Shown: positions 1 to 6,706 of the stretch, piece by piece
How positions within the stretch are numbered: position 1 is the stretch's first letter
How the letters are laid out: every line of letters begins with the position of its first letter
Source of the DNA: Planctomycetota bacterium
GTDB lineage: Bacteria; Planctomycetota; PLA2
Reading direction: 5' to 3'
NCBI GenBank assembly: GCA_023150495.1
Contig: JAKLKT010000017.1
Span: 1 to 15,037 of the forward strand
Length of the DNA: 15,037 nucleotides
The notes under the pieces: generated by a model
What the model saw: the letters and a program-made list of their open reading frames with translations, nothing else
Told to the model about the DNA's origin: nothing
The model's database searches: none
Position numbers and translations under genes: made by a program

Positions 1-370
1 CGAGCCCCTCGGTCACGGCGCGGGCGAGGTCCGCCGCGTCCTTCCCGTCGGGAACGAGGAACGTGGCCTCCGCGATCCCGCGCGCCTCGAGCTGCCGGGC
101 CGCCACGCCCGCGGCCCCCCGGAGCGCGTCGGGTCCGGGCGCCTTCCTGTTGTCGCCGAGCCCCGTGAGGAGCAGGCGGGACCCGCCGCCGTGGAGCAGG
201 AGGGTCTCCCCCTTCCGCCCGGTGAACTCCTTCGCCCGGAGCGCCGCGGAGGCCGCGTCGCGGAGCGCCCGGTCGAGGAAGGACGGGAGCGAGCGCTCGC
301 CGTCGGCGCGGAAGAGGACGAACGCGCCGCCGCGGGAGCGGGACGGCGCGGGGGAGGCCTGGAATCGCAT
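1..370 (-). CDS. pepA: Leucyl (cytosol) aminopeptidase, M17 family, N-terminal part only
   Basis: Only the first 123 codons are present; the gene runs off the left edge. The translation contains LLLTGLGD (about residues 67-74) followed by a helix with ALRGAAGVAARQLEARG, the layout of the M17 peptidase N-terminal macro-like domain, where a beta strand ending in GLG is followed by an Ala-rich helix. This domain helps hexamer assembly and precedes the C-terminal two-metal catalytic domain, which is outside the window, so activity cannot be judged. M17 enzymes are cytosolic and remove N-terminal residues from peptides. The start at 370 is the first in-frame ATG before the recognisable domain. It has no Shine-Dalgarno sequence, but a TAGAAT hexamer lies 10 bases upstream, suggesting a near-leaderless mRNA. 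The family call rests on the N-terminal domain alone and is fairly secure; substrate preference is unknown. Confidence 0.8.
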   Translation of the reverse strand, partial: MRFQASPAPSRSRGGAFVLFRADGERSLPSFLDRALRDAASAALRAKEFTGRKGETLLLHGGGSRLLLTGLGDNRKAPGPDALRGAAGVAARQLEARGIAEATFLVPDGKDAADLARAVTEGL

Positions 371-380
371 CAGGCGCGAG

Positions 381-386
381 ATTCTA
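381..386 (-). promoter_or_regulatory. Possible -10 element for pepA
   Basis: On the minus strand this reads TAGAAT, one mismatch from TATAAT, and ends 10 bases before the pepA ATG. Initiation about 7 bases downstream would give a leader of only 3-4 bases. No convincing -35 hexamer is seen at 16-18 bases upstream. This is inference from one hexamer. Confidence 0.4.
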
Positions 387-402
387 AGGCTTCCGGGCGG
401 TC

Positions 403-447
403 GGCGGTAGCCGCCCCCCCCGGAGCCCCCCCCGGGGTCGCCCGGGG
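403..447 (-). terminator. Paired GC hairpins after the Arg-Arg-repeat gene
   Basis: Bases 430-447 form a perfect 7-bp stem (CCCCGGG with CCCGGGG) around a 4-base loop, starting 12 bases after the stop codon of the upstream gene. A second 5-bp hairpin (GGCGG, 3-base loop, CCGCC) lies at 403-415. Neither is followed by a T tract, so this is a terminator-like structure rather than a canonical intrinsic terminator. It separates the small gene from the likely pepA promoter. Confidence 0.45.
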
Positions 448-458
448 CCTCCGCGCCC

Positions 459-803
459 CTACTCCTTCTTCGCGGCGCGCTTGTAGCCGAGGCCCACGAA
501 GATGTCGTAGATCTCCGACCACGTCGGGAACGGCTTCTGGCGGACCGACTTGAACTCGTTCACCGCGTTGATGAACTCGAGCACCTCGGGCTTCAGCCGG
601 TACTCGTTGATCCGGCGCTCGACCTTCCGGCGCTCGGCCTCGGGGCCGCGCTTCCTGCGGTCCTCGCCCGAGCGGCGCTCGGGCTCGTGGCCCATGTTCT
701 CGCCGCGGCGGTCGCCGTCCGACCGGCGTTCCTCGCCGGCTCGGCGGTCCTCCCCCGTGCGCTGGTCCTGCTCCGTCGTTGCGTCGTCCCGCTTAGCTGC
801 CAT
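459..803 (-). CDS. Small hydrophilic protein with repeated Arg-Arg motifs and a PFPTWSE-type C-terminal domain
   Basis: This 114-residue protein has no assigned function. Residues 13-64 are highly charged and carry seven Arg-Arg pairs (20-21, 26-27, 32-33, 43-44, 49-50, 58-59, 63-64), several exactly six residues apart in a (G/R)xx(D/E)RR pattern. Residues 65-108 form a compact-looking segment, YRLKPEVLEFINAVNEFK then PFPTWSEIYDIFVGLGYKR, likely two or three short helices. No signal peptide or membrane segment is present, so it is probably cytosolic. The RRxGxDRR style is known from low-complexity linkers next to PilZ and response-regulator domains, but neither domain is here. The start at 803 is supported by GAGG six bases upstream; the first 11 bases overlap the end of the upstream gene, indicating translational coupling. 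It may bind nucleic acid, membrane or partner proteins electrostatically, but that is speculation. Confidence 0.8.
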   Translation of the reverse strand: MAAKRDDATTEQDQRTGEDRRAGEERRSDGDRRGENMGHEPERRSGEDRRKRGPEAERRKVERRINEYRLKPEVLEFINAVNEFKSVRQKPFPTWSEIYDIFVGLGYKRAAKKE

Positions 804-2670
804 CCCGGACCTCGAAGAGACGTATCTCTATCGGGTCCTGCCCGGTGCCCTCTTGACCCCGCGGCGGCCGTTCGACGACCTCGACATCGCGCGCCTTGTA
901 CCGTCTCGGGACGCCCTGCGCGTCCGGAAGCTCCACGTAGACGCCGTAGGAGCCCGGCTTGAGGCGGGTTCCGATCCCGAACCAGCGGATCTCCTTCCCG
1001 GTCGCCGTCTCGACGAGATACGTCGGCGGCTGCACGACCTGCCTCGTGCTCCCGTCGACCTCGTCGACGAAGCGCAGGTCGAGGATCCCCTCGCTGTGGA
1101 GGACGAGGTCCTTCTGCAGCGCCATCTCGCCCGGGCGCACGACGATGTCCAGCGGCTCCGTGGTCGCCGTCGGGTTCTCGACCGACTCGGGCCAGATCCC
1201 GTACTCGCCCGGCGCGATCCCCTTGAAGATGTAGGTCCCGTCCTGCTGCACGTAGCTCCGTCCCGCCTCGCGCCACCCCGCGACCCCCGACGGGTTCTTC
1301 ACGCGGATCCCGAGGTTGACGCGCACGACCCCCTCGATCTCCTTGCCGTTCGACCGGCGGACGACGCCCGTGATCTGCGCGCCCTCCTCGAGGCGGATCG
1401 TCCCGACATCGAGCTCCTTGCCGCCCTCCACGTCGACGTCGATCTCCTTGTCGACGAGGTTGCCGTGGCGGATGTGGAGCTTGTAGCTGCCGCCGGGCAC
1501 CTGGAAGACGTGGAACTTGCCGTTCTCGCCGAAGTCGCGGAGCTGCCGCGTGAAATGGCCGACCGCCTCGAGCTCGACCGCGAACTGGTCGAGCGGGTCG
1601 CCGTTCGGCCTCTGGACGATCCCCTTCACCGACCCGTCCTTCCGGAGGCGGATCGTGACCGTCGAGCCCGGCGCGTGCGTGCCGCCCTCGTCGGCGAGGA
1701 CCGGGCCGTTCGCGAGGTTCGCCGCGACGAGGAACTGCGGGCGCTCCGCGAGCTGGCCGCCGAGCCCCCTGAACCGCGCGACGCCGTTCCCGTCCGTGCG
1801 CCGGCGCTGGCCGATGTTCGTGCGGGGCATCGGGTCGGCGACCGGGCGAACGGCGACCTCGACGTCGGGCACCGGCTCGTTCGTCTCGCGCCAGACGACC
1901 TTCACCGTGATCGAGAACCCGTCGTCGAGCTTGTGGATGCCGAGGTCGCGGTTCTCGCCGGGCTCGAGCGGCGGCTCGTACCGCCACGGGAAGGGAAGGT
2001 GGTCCTGCGGGTAGACCTCGACCGTGAACTTCCCGGGCGGCAGGTCCTCGTAGGCGAACGTGCCGTCCTCCCGCGTCGTCGTGTAGTAGCTCTCGAGCTT
2101 GTAGCGCGAGAAGACCTCCGAGTGGGTGCCCTGCACGTGGTACTCGATCCGGACGCCGGGCGCCGGGAACCCGTCCGGGTAGACCACCTGGCCCTTCACG
2201 CTGCACGCGGGGAAGAGCTGGATCACGTGCTCCTCCGCGAACTTCGCGCGGGGCACGGTCGTCCACGCGTATCCCTTCCTCTCGACCCAGAGGTTCCAGT
2301 AGTCCGGCGGGAGCGCCTCGAGCGCGAAGTACCCGTTCTCGTCCGTGCGGATCGACTTCCTCTCGATGAGCCCCCCCCACGTCGGGATCTCCTCCGGGGT
2401 CCTCGCGGGCTCGAGGTGCGGCGAGAGCGCCACGACCTTCGCCCCCTTGATCCCCTCGCCCGTCTTCCCGCTCACGACCCGCCCCTTGAGCGTGCCGCTC
2501 TCCTTCTTCGCGCCGGGCTCGGTCTCCGGGGGCGGGGCGATCGAGTGCGGGGGCGGCGCCTCGACCGGCGGCCGGGTCCGCGGCGGCTCCGCGCCCGAGA
2601 GGGCGAGGATCAGCGCGATGCCGCAGACGGCGCCGAGGATGCCGAGGACGAGGAGGAGTCTTCTCTCCAT
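793..2670 (-). CDS. Membrane-anchored protein of tandem carboxypeptidase-regulatory-like (CarboxypepD_reg) domains
   Basis: The 625-residue product starts with two arginines and a hydrophobic segment at about residues 5-25, followed by a Pro-rich linker (about 28-52), which fits an N-terminal membrane anchor with an extracytoplasmic body. The body is a string of beta-sandwich units with the regulatory-like signature of G-x-V near the start and (D/E)-G-x-(F/Y)...L-P-P-G-x-Y near the end. Approximate units are 60-135, 157-230, 253-330, 348-405, 430-510 and 540-590. Clear examples are TDENGYFALEALPP, EDGTFAYEDLPPGKF and QDGTYIFKGIAPGEY. No catalytic residues are visible. Such domains usually act as scaffolds or carbohydrate/protein-binding modules on surface proteins. 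A Cys lies inside the hydrophobic segment, but the preceding residues are GAV, a poor lipobox. No Shine-Dalgarno sequence is present at 2670; TACCAT lies 12 bases upstream. Substrate or partner is unknown. Confidence 0.82.
   Translation of the reverse strand: MERRLLLVLGILGAVCGIALILALSGAEPPRTRPPVEAPPPHSIAPPPETEPGAKKESGTLKGRVVSGKTGEGIKGAKVVALSPHLEPARTPEEIPTWGGLIERKSIRTDENGYFALEALPPDYWNLWVERKGYAWTTVPRAKFAEEHVIQLFPACSVKGQVVYPDGFPAPGVRIEYHVQGTHSEVFSRYKLESYYTTTREDGTFAYEDLPPGKFTVEVYPQDHLPFPWRYEPPLEPGENRDLGIHKLDDGFSITVKVVWRETNEPVPDVEVAVRPVADPMPRTNIGQRRRTDGNGVARFRGLGGQLAERPQFLVAANLANGPVLADEGGTHAPGSTVTIRLRKDGSVKGIVQRPNGDPLDQFAVELEAVGHFTRQLRDFGENGKFHVFQVPGGSYKLHIRHGNLVDKEIDVDVEGGKELDVGTIRLEEGAQITGVVRRSNGKEIEGVVRVNLGIRVKNPSGVAGWREAGRSYVQQDGTYIFKGIAPGEYGIWPESVENPTATTEPLDIVVRPGEMALQKDLVLHSEGILDLRFVDEVDGSTRQVVQPPTYLVETATGKEIRWFGIGTRLKPGSYGVYVELPDAQGVPRRYKARDVEVVERPPRGQEGTGQDPIEIRLFEVRDGS
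804..813 (-). promoter_or_regulatory. Ribosome binding site fixing the start of the Arg-Arg-repeat gene
   Basis: GAGG (810-813) lies six bases before the ATG at 803 and sits inside the last codons of the surface-protein gene. It supports the choice of 803 and shows that the downstream gene is translated in an 11-base overlap with its neighbour. Confidence 0.55.
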
Positions 2671-2682
2671 GCGGAAACACCC

Positions 2683-2688
2683 ATGGTA
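2683..2688 (-). promoter_or_regulatory. Possible -10 element for the surface-protein gene
   Basis: The minus strand reads TACCAT, four of six matches to TATAAT, ending 12 bases before the ATG at 2670. A weak TTCAAT lies 18 bases upstream. The gene has no Shine-Dalgarno sequence, so a very short leader is plausible. Support is modest. Confidence 0.3.
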
Positions 2689-2700
2689 CCCGTCGTCCTC

Positions 2701-2731
2701 AACCCCATTGAATACGACCGCGGGCGGGGTT
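2701..2731. repeat. Inverted repeat AACCCC/GGGGTT in the cupin to surface-protein gap
   Basis: Six-base arms at 2701-2706 and 2726-2731 are separated by 19 bases. The pair lies in the 81-base gap between the cupin stop and the surface-protein start, and covers the likely promoter region. It could be an operator-like site or a loose terminator hairpin for the cupin gene. In DNA this GC-rich such pairs also arise by chance. Confidence 0.3.
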
Positions 2732-2751
2732 TCGGCTGCCCCCGGAGCCCC

Positions 2752-3120
2752 CTATTTTCCCGCCTGCCGGAGCAGCGTCGCGAGCAGGTCCGGCGGGATC
2801 CTCCCCGAAGGCTCGTCGCGGATGCAGTCCTCGTCCTCGTGGTGGGTCGAGAACTCGAGGATCACGCTCTCCTCGAGGCCGCTGAACCGGTGGGGCGTGC
2901 GGGGAGGGATGTGGGCCGTGTCGCCGGGCCGGAGGAGGCGCCCCTCCCCGTCGAGCTCGAGCCAGACGAGGCCCTTCTCGAGGTGGAACGTCTCGTCCTT
3001 CACCGGGTGGCGGTGGACCGAGCAGCGGAACCCCCGCTTCAGGAGGAGCTTCTTCCCGCAGTAGGCGCGGTTGACGATCCAGTGCTCCTCCCCCCACTCC
3101 TTCCGGACGACGCGTTCCAT
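2752..3120 (-). CDS. Single-domain cupin, mannose-6-phosphate-isomerase-like
   Basis: The 122-residue protein has the two cupin motifs. The first is SVHRHPVKDETFHLEKG (residues 34-50), giving metal ligands His36, His38 and Glu43. The second is GDTAHIPPRTPHRF (66-79), giving His77. The opening VVRKEWGEEHWIVN resembles the start of small sugar-metabolism cupins related to the C-terminal half of phosphomannose isomerase/GDP-mannose pyrophosphorylase. The reaction is not predictable from sequence; a sugar-phosphate or nucleotide-sugar isomerase/epimerase role would fit the neighbouring UDP-sugar pyrophosphorylase, but that is inference. The start at 3120 is well fixed because the conserved W-G segment begins within 10 codons, which means its first 82 bases overlap the ddl reading frame. 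No good Shine-Dalgarno sequence is seen, so translation is probably coupled to ddl. Confidence 0.85.
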   Translation of the reverse strand: MERVVRKEWGEEHWIVNRAYCGKKLLLKRGFRCSVHRHPVKDETFHLEKGLVWLELDGEGRLLRPGDTAHIPPRTPHRFSGLEESVILEFSTHHEDEDCIRDEPSGRIPPDLLATLLRQAGK

Positions 3121-4088
3121 GCGCGGTCCATGGTAGCGCCCTTGCCCGCGCTTTCGAGGAGCCGCGCGAGGACCTCCGGGAACGCGATCCCGGCGGCGGC
3201 CGCGGCCTTCGGGAGGAGCGAGTTGGGCGTCATGCCGGGGATCGTGTTGACCTCGAGGAAGACGGGCGTGCCGTCGTCCATGAGGATGAAGTCGCTCCGC
3301 GACATCGCGCGGAGGCCGAGCAGGCGGTGCACCGCGAGGGCGGCGTCCTCGACCCGGCGCGAAACCGGGGGGGGCAGGGGGGCCGGGACGATCTCCTCCG
3401 CGACGCCCTTCGTGTACTTGTTCTCGTAGTCGAAGAACCCGCCCTTCGCGCGGATCTCCACCACCGGCAGCGCCCGCGGGACGCCGTCCCCGTCGTCGAG
3501 GACGGGGACCGTCAGCTCGCGGCCCGCTACCGCCGCCTCGACGAGGAGGCGGCGGCTGCCGAGCTCGCTCACCGCGCGCCGCAGCACCGCCGGATCCCTC
3601 GCCGGCCGCACCTCGAGGCTCGACCCGCCGCAGGGGTCCTTCACGAAGACGGGGAAGCCGAGCGTCGGCCCGACGTCGTCCGCGGTCGCGGGCGGGAGCA
3701 CGAGGTCCCTCGCGACGGCGACGCCCGCGGTCGCCGCGAGGCGCTTCGCGGCGATCTTGTCCCATGCGAGCGCGGAGCCGCCGACGCCGCTGCCGGTGTA
3801 GCGGATCCCCGCGGTCTCGAGGAATCCCTGGATCGTGCCGTCCTCCCCGTTCGTCCCGTGGAGCATCAGCAGCGCGATCTCGCACCCGAGCGCCCGGAGC
3901 GCCTCCGCGCCCTCGAGCGCGCCGTCCCGGCGGACGCCGTCGACGAGCCAGCCCCCGTCGCGTCCGATCACGACCTCGAGTGGGCGGTAGCGGCGCCGGT
4001 CGATCGCGCGGAAGGCTTCCCGGCCGGACGACAGCGAGACCTCGTGCTCGCTCGACATCCCGCCCATCACGACAGCCACGGTCCTCAT
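3039..4088 (-). CDS. ddl: D-alanine--D-alanine ligase
   Basis: This cytosolic ATP-grasp enzyme joins two D-alanines for peptidoglycan stem peptides. The 349-residue product has EHEVSLSSG (14-22, the N-terminal D-Ala site Glu), LHGTNGEDGTIQG (76-88), the ATP-binding Lys150 followed by GGSS, DYENKY (220-225) covering the flexible loop, SRSDF (263-267) with Arg and Asp, and EVNTIPGMTPNS (279-290) with the Mg-binding Glu279 and Asn281. Two details differ from the usual form: KDP instead of KPx after the ATP Lys, and a C-terminal tail. Family members normally end near LARLLESAG (about 307-315); here about 34 more residues follow, mostly Ser/Gly/Arg-rich, encoded across the overlap with the cupin gene. 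GGAG lies six bases before the ATG at 4088. It follows the UDP-sugar pyrophosphorylase by 39 bases, consistent with a shared wall-precursor operon. Confidence 0.93.
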   Translation of the reverse strand: MRTVAVVMGGMSSEHEVSLSSGREAFRAIDRRRYRPLEVVIGRDGGWLVDGVRRDGALEGAEALRALGCEIALLMLHGTNGEDGTIQGFLETAGIRYTGSGVGGSALAWDKIAAKRLAATAGVAVARDLVLPPATADDVGPTLGFPVFVKDPCGGSSLEVRPARDPAVLRRAVSELGSRRLLVEAAVAGRELTVPVLDDGDGVPRALPVVEIRAKGGFFDYENKYTKGVAEEIVPAPLPPPVSRRVEDAALAVHRLLGLRAMSRSDFILMDDGTPVFLEVNTIPGMTPNSLLPKAAAAAGIAFPEVLARLLESAGKGATMDRAWNASSGRSGGRSTGSSTAPTAGRSSS

Positions 4089-4094
4089 GCGACG

Positions 4095-4098
4095 CTCC
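4095..4098 (-). promoter_or_regulatory. Ribosome binding site of ddl
   Basis: GGAG stands six bases before the ddl ATG in the 39-base gap after the pyrophosphorylase stop, supporting the start at 4088. Confidence 0.5.
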
Positions 4099-4127
4099 GT
4101 GGCCCGGCTCTCCTCCGCGCCATGAGT

Positions 4128-5456
4128 CTACCTGCCGTCGCGCGCGTTGGAAGTCCGCAGGTCCTCGGGGCCGAGCGCGTCGAGCGGCGAGAGCTCGAGC
4201 ACGCCCTCCGGCGGCTCCCGGCCCGCCTCCCGGTACCAGCGGCGGTACTCCGCCTCGAGCGCGCGGCGGGACGTCTCGGGCGACTCGTCGCCCTCGGCGC
4301 TCTTGACCGGCGCGTACTCGCGGTCCTGCGCCACCTCGACGACGGTCAGGTCGCGGGCGTGCGGGAAGACGTCGAAGAGGAACCGCTCGTACTTGACCCC
4401 CGCGACCCGGCTCTCCTGGCCGGAGGCGTCCACGCACGGGATCTCCTTCCTCGCGGCGTGGAGCGGGAGGCCCGTCGAGAGCGCCCGGCGCAGGAAGTCG
4501 AGCCGGAACGCGTGGGCGGCGATGGACCCGAGGCCGTAGACGAGCGCGCCGGTGGCGTCGCGCGCGGCGGCGCGGTCGAGGGGGGCCTCGGTGTACTCCA
4601 CCACCGCAGGCCGGCCGTTCCGCCGGACGACGATGCCGAGCCTCTGCCCGGGGGTCTCCTTGAGGACGACCTTCGTCGCGATCGGCGTCCCCTCGGTCCA
4701 GATGCGCCCGATGAAGTCGGGGTCGACGACCTTGAGCAGCGGGTTGTCCACCTGGAGCGTGCATACGGTGGCGATGCCCTGCTGCTCCCATGCCTTGAGG
4801 GTCCCCTTCGCCTCGAGGGACTGGATGGCGCCGCCGTGGCCGTCCGGGGAGAGGAAGAGCCGGTCGGGGGCCGCGAGGACGAGCCGGCCGTCCGCGTCGA
4901 ACGCGGGCAGCGACGACTGGCAGACGAAGGAGAGCACGGAGCGGTCGAAGCCGAAGCAGTCGTTGAGCTCGAAGAACGCCCGGATCGCCGCGTCGGTCGT
5001 CGGCGAGGTGGTGACCGCGAGCGGCGGGACCGCGCCGAAATCCCGCGCCGCGCGCGCGAGATGCTCGACGAGCACCTGGAAGAGGCTCCGCTGGGTCCTC
5101 GGGCCGATCGGGAAGGTCCCCTTCGGGCCGTCCCACCGGAGCCGGGACGCCTGGCCGCCAGCGATCATCGCGAATGCGACCTTCCCGCCCGCGAGCTCCA
5201 TGCGCCCGCGCACGGCGGCCTCGGTCCTCGGCCCGCGCGAGGAGGCGGGGAGGTAGGGCACCGTCCCCCAGGGGTCCGAAGGCGGGGGCGCGAGCCCCTC
5301 CCCGCGGCGCAGCGCGGCGATCCCCTCGAGGTCCAGCGCCTCGATCTGCGGGAGCAGGACGTCCTGCTTCGCCGGCTCGAGCGCCTCGACGTGCTCGGCG
5401 AGGAACTCCTGGCCCGCGGCCGCGAGGCGCGCCCGGAGCCCGCGGTCGACCCTCAT
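4128..5456 (-). CDS. UDP-sugar pyrophosphorylase of the eukaryotic UDPGP type (probable UDP-GlcNAc or UDP-glucose pyrophosphorylase)
   Basis: The 442-residue protein belongs to the UDPGP family typified by eukaryotic UAP1/AGX1, which makes UDP-GlcNAc from UTP and GlcNAc-1-phosphate; some bacterial members make UDP-glucose. Visible motifs are AGGQASRLRWDGPKG (99-113, nucleotide-binding loop with the catalytic-loop Lys), SLFQVLVEH just after it, LQVDNPLLKVVDPDFIG (the VDN metal/uridine region) and VVEYTE. The family consensus in the first motif is GGQG(T/S)RLG; here Ala and Arg replace the two glycines. This is not the GlmU or GalU fold-subfamily usual in bacteria. Its ATG overlaps the fabF stop as ATGA (5456-5453), so translation is coupled; no Shine-Dalgarno sequence is needed or seen. 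Lying between fabF and ddl, it most likely feeds peptidoglycan or lipopolysaccharide synthesis. The exact sugar specificity cannot be read from sequence. Confidence 0.88.
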   Translation of the reverse strand: MRVDRGLRARLAAAGQEFLAEHVEALEPAKQDVLLPQIEALDLEGIAALRRGEGLAPPPSDPWGTVPYLPASSRGPRTEAAVRGRMELAGGKVAFAMIAGGQASRLRWDGPKGTFPIGPRTQRSLFQVLVEHLARAARDFGAVPPLAVTTSPTTDAAIRAFFELNDCFGFDRSVLSFVCQSSLPAFDADGRLVLAAPDRLFLSPDGHGGAIQSLEAKGTLKAWEQQGIATVCTLQVDNPLLKVVDPDFIGRIWTEGTPIATKVVLKETPGQRLGIVVRRNGRPAVVEYTEAPLDRAAARDATGALVYGLGSIAAHAFRLDFLRRALSTGLPLHAARKEIPCVDASGQESRVAGVKYERFLFDVFPHARDLTVVEVAQDREYAPVKSAEGDESPETSRRALEAEYRRWYREAGREPPEGVLELSPLDALGPEDLRTSNARDGR

Positions 5457-6694
5457 CCGTCGAACCGGGCGAGGAGGATGGAGACGTTGTGGCCTCCGAA
5501 GCCGAGCGAGTTGCTCAGGGCGTGGTCGATCCGCAGCGGGCGAGCCTCGTTCGGGACGTAGTCGAGGTCGCACTCGGGGTCCTTGTTCTCCTGGTTGATC
5601 GTCGGGTGGACCACACCCTCGTGCGCCATGAGCGCGGTGAGGACGAGCTCGAGTCCCCCCGAGGCGCCGAGCAGGTGCCCCGCCATCGACTTTGTCGACG
5701 AGACGGAGAGCCGGTGGGCGTGGGCGCCGAACACGGTCCGGATGGCACGGGTCTCCGCCGCGTCGTTGAGCGGCGTGCTTGTGCCGTGGGCGTTGATGTA
5801 GTTGACGCGCTCGGGATCGACCCCGCCGTCGCGGAGCGCGAGGCGCATCGCGTCGGCCGGCCCCTTGCCCTCGGGCGTCGGCGCCGTGATGTGGTGGGCG
5901 TCGGCCGTCATGCCGAACCCCTTCACCTCGGCGTAGATCCGGGCCCCGCGCTTCCTCGCGCGGCCGAGCTCCTCGAACATGAGCATGCCCGCGCCCTCGC
6001 CCATCACGAACCCGTCGCGGTCCCGGTCGAAGGGGCGTGACGCGCGCCCGGGGTCGTCGTTCCGGAGCGACATCGCCTTCATGTTCGAGAAGCCGGCCAT
6101 CGCGAGCCGCGTGATCGTCGCCTCCGCGCCGCCGGTGACGCAGACGTCGCAGTCGCCGTCGCGGATCGCCCGGAAGGCGAGGCCGATCGCGTGGGACGAC
6201 GAGGCGCAGGCGGAAGCGGTGATGTAGTTCGGCCCGCGGAAGCCGTTCCGGATCGAGATGTTGCCGGACAGCGCGTTGATCATGAGCCGCGGGATGAAGA
6301 AGGGCGAGACGCGGCGCGCCCCGCGCTCGATGAGCACCGAGTGCTGGGCCTCGAGCTCCGTGAGGCCCCCGATGCCCGACCCGGTGATCACCGCGCAGCG
6401 GTCGAGATCCTCGCGGGCGGGGTCGAGGCCGCTGTCCCGCAGGGCCTCGTCCGCCGCGACCACCCCGTACTGGCAGAACAGGTCGAGCTTCTTCGCGCCG
6501 TGGCCGAGCAGCGCTTCGGCGTCGAAGTCGCGCACCTCGCAGGCGATCCTGCTCCCGATGTCCGTGGGATCGATACGGGTCAGGGCCCGCGCGCTCGAAC
6601 GCCCGGCCTTCGCCCCCGCCCAGACGGCGGGGGCGTCGTTGCCCAGGCCGCAGATGGCGCCCAGGCCGGTGACGACGACGCGGCGCCTGGACAT
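5453..6694 (-). CDS. fabF: 3-oxoacyl-[acyl-carrier-protein] synthase II
   Basis: This cytosolic condensing enzyme elongates acyl-ACP with malonyl-ACP in type II fatty-acid synthesis. The 413-residue length is normal for the family. The catalytic triad is complete and falls at the numbering of the E. coli enzyme: Cys163 (in ASACASSS), His303 (NAHGTST) and His340 (SMAGHLLGASG), with Lys335 and the gatekeeper Phe399 (SLGFGGHN). The first Ser of the ASAC motif replaces the more usual Thr-Ala-Cys context. It follows acpP by 12 bases and its stop overlaps the pyrophosphorylase start. There is no strong Shine-Dalgarno sequence at 6694, so translation probably depends on ribosomes leaving acpP. The identity is secure; FabF rather than FabB is favoured by length and gene order. 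Confidence 0.95.
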   Translation of the reverse strand: MSRRRVVVTGLGAICGLGNDAPAVWAGAKAGRSSARALTRIDPTDIGSRIACEVRDFDAEALLGHGAKKLDLFCQYGVVAADEALRDSGLDPAREDLDRCAVITGSGIGGLTELEAQHSVLIERGARRVSPFFIPRLMINALSGNISIRNGFRGPNYITASACASSSHAIGLAFRAIRDGDCDVCVTGGAEATITRLAMAGFSNMKAMSLRNDDPGRASRPFDRDRDGFVMGEGAGMLMFEELGRARKRGARIYAEVKGFGMTADAHHITAPTPEGKGPADAMRLALRDGGVDPERVNYINAHGTSTPLNDAAETRAIRTVFGAHAHRLSVSSTKSMAGHLLGASGGLELVLTALMAHEGVVHPTINQENKDPECDLDYVPNEARPLRIDHALSNSLGFGGHNVSILLARFDG

Positions 6695-6706
6695 CGGGCG
6701 GGGCCC

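Noticed and set aside
2600..2670. Lipoprotein signal on the surface protein
   Set aside because: The Cys in the hydrophobic segment is preceded by Gly-Ala-Val, with Val where a lipobox needs Gly, Ala or Ser, and it lies mid-segment. An uncleaved membrane anchor is more likely.
550..3429. A plus-strand open frame of about 960 codons, and a similar one at 3327-5561
   Set aside because: Antisense to the surface protein, cupin, ddl and pyrophosphorylase genes, with no recognisable domain. Same composition artefact.
2752..5136. A 794-codon minus-strand frame that ends with the cupin
   Set aside because: Only the last 122 codons are cupin-like; the rest is an Arg/Pro/Gly-rich wrong frame of ddl and the pyrophosphorylase. 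It is not a fusion protein.
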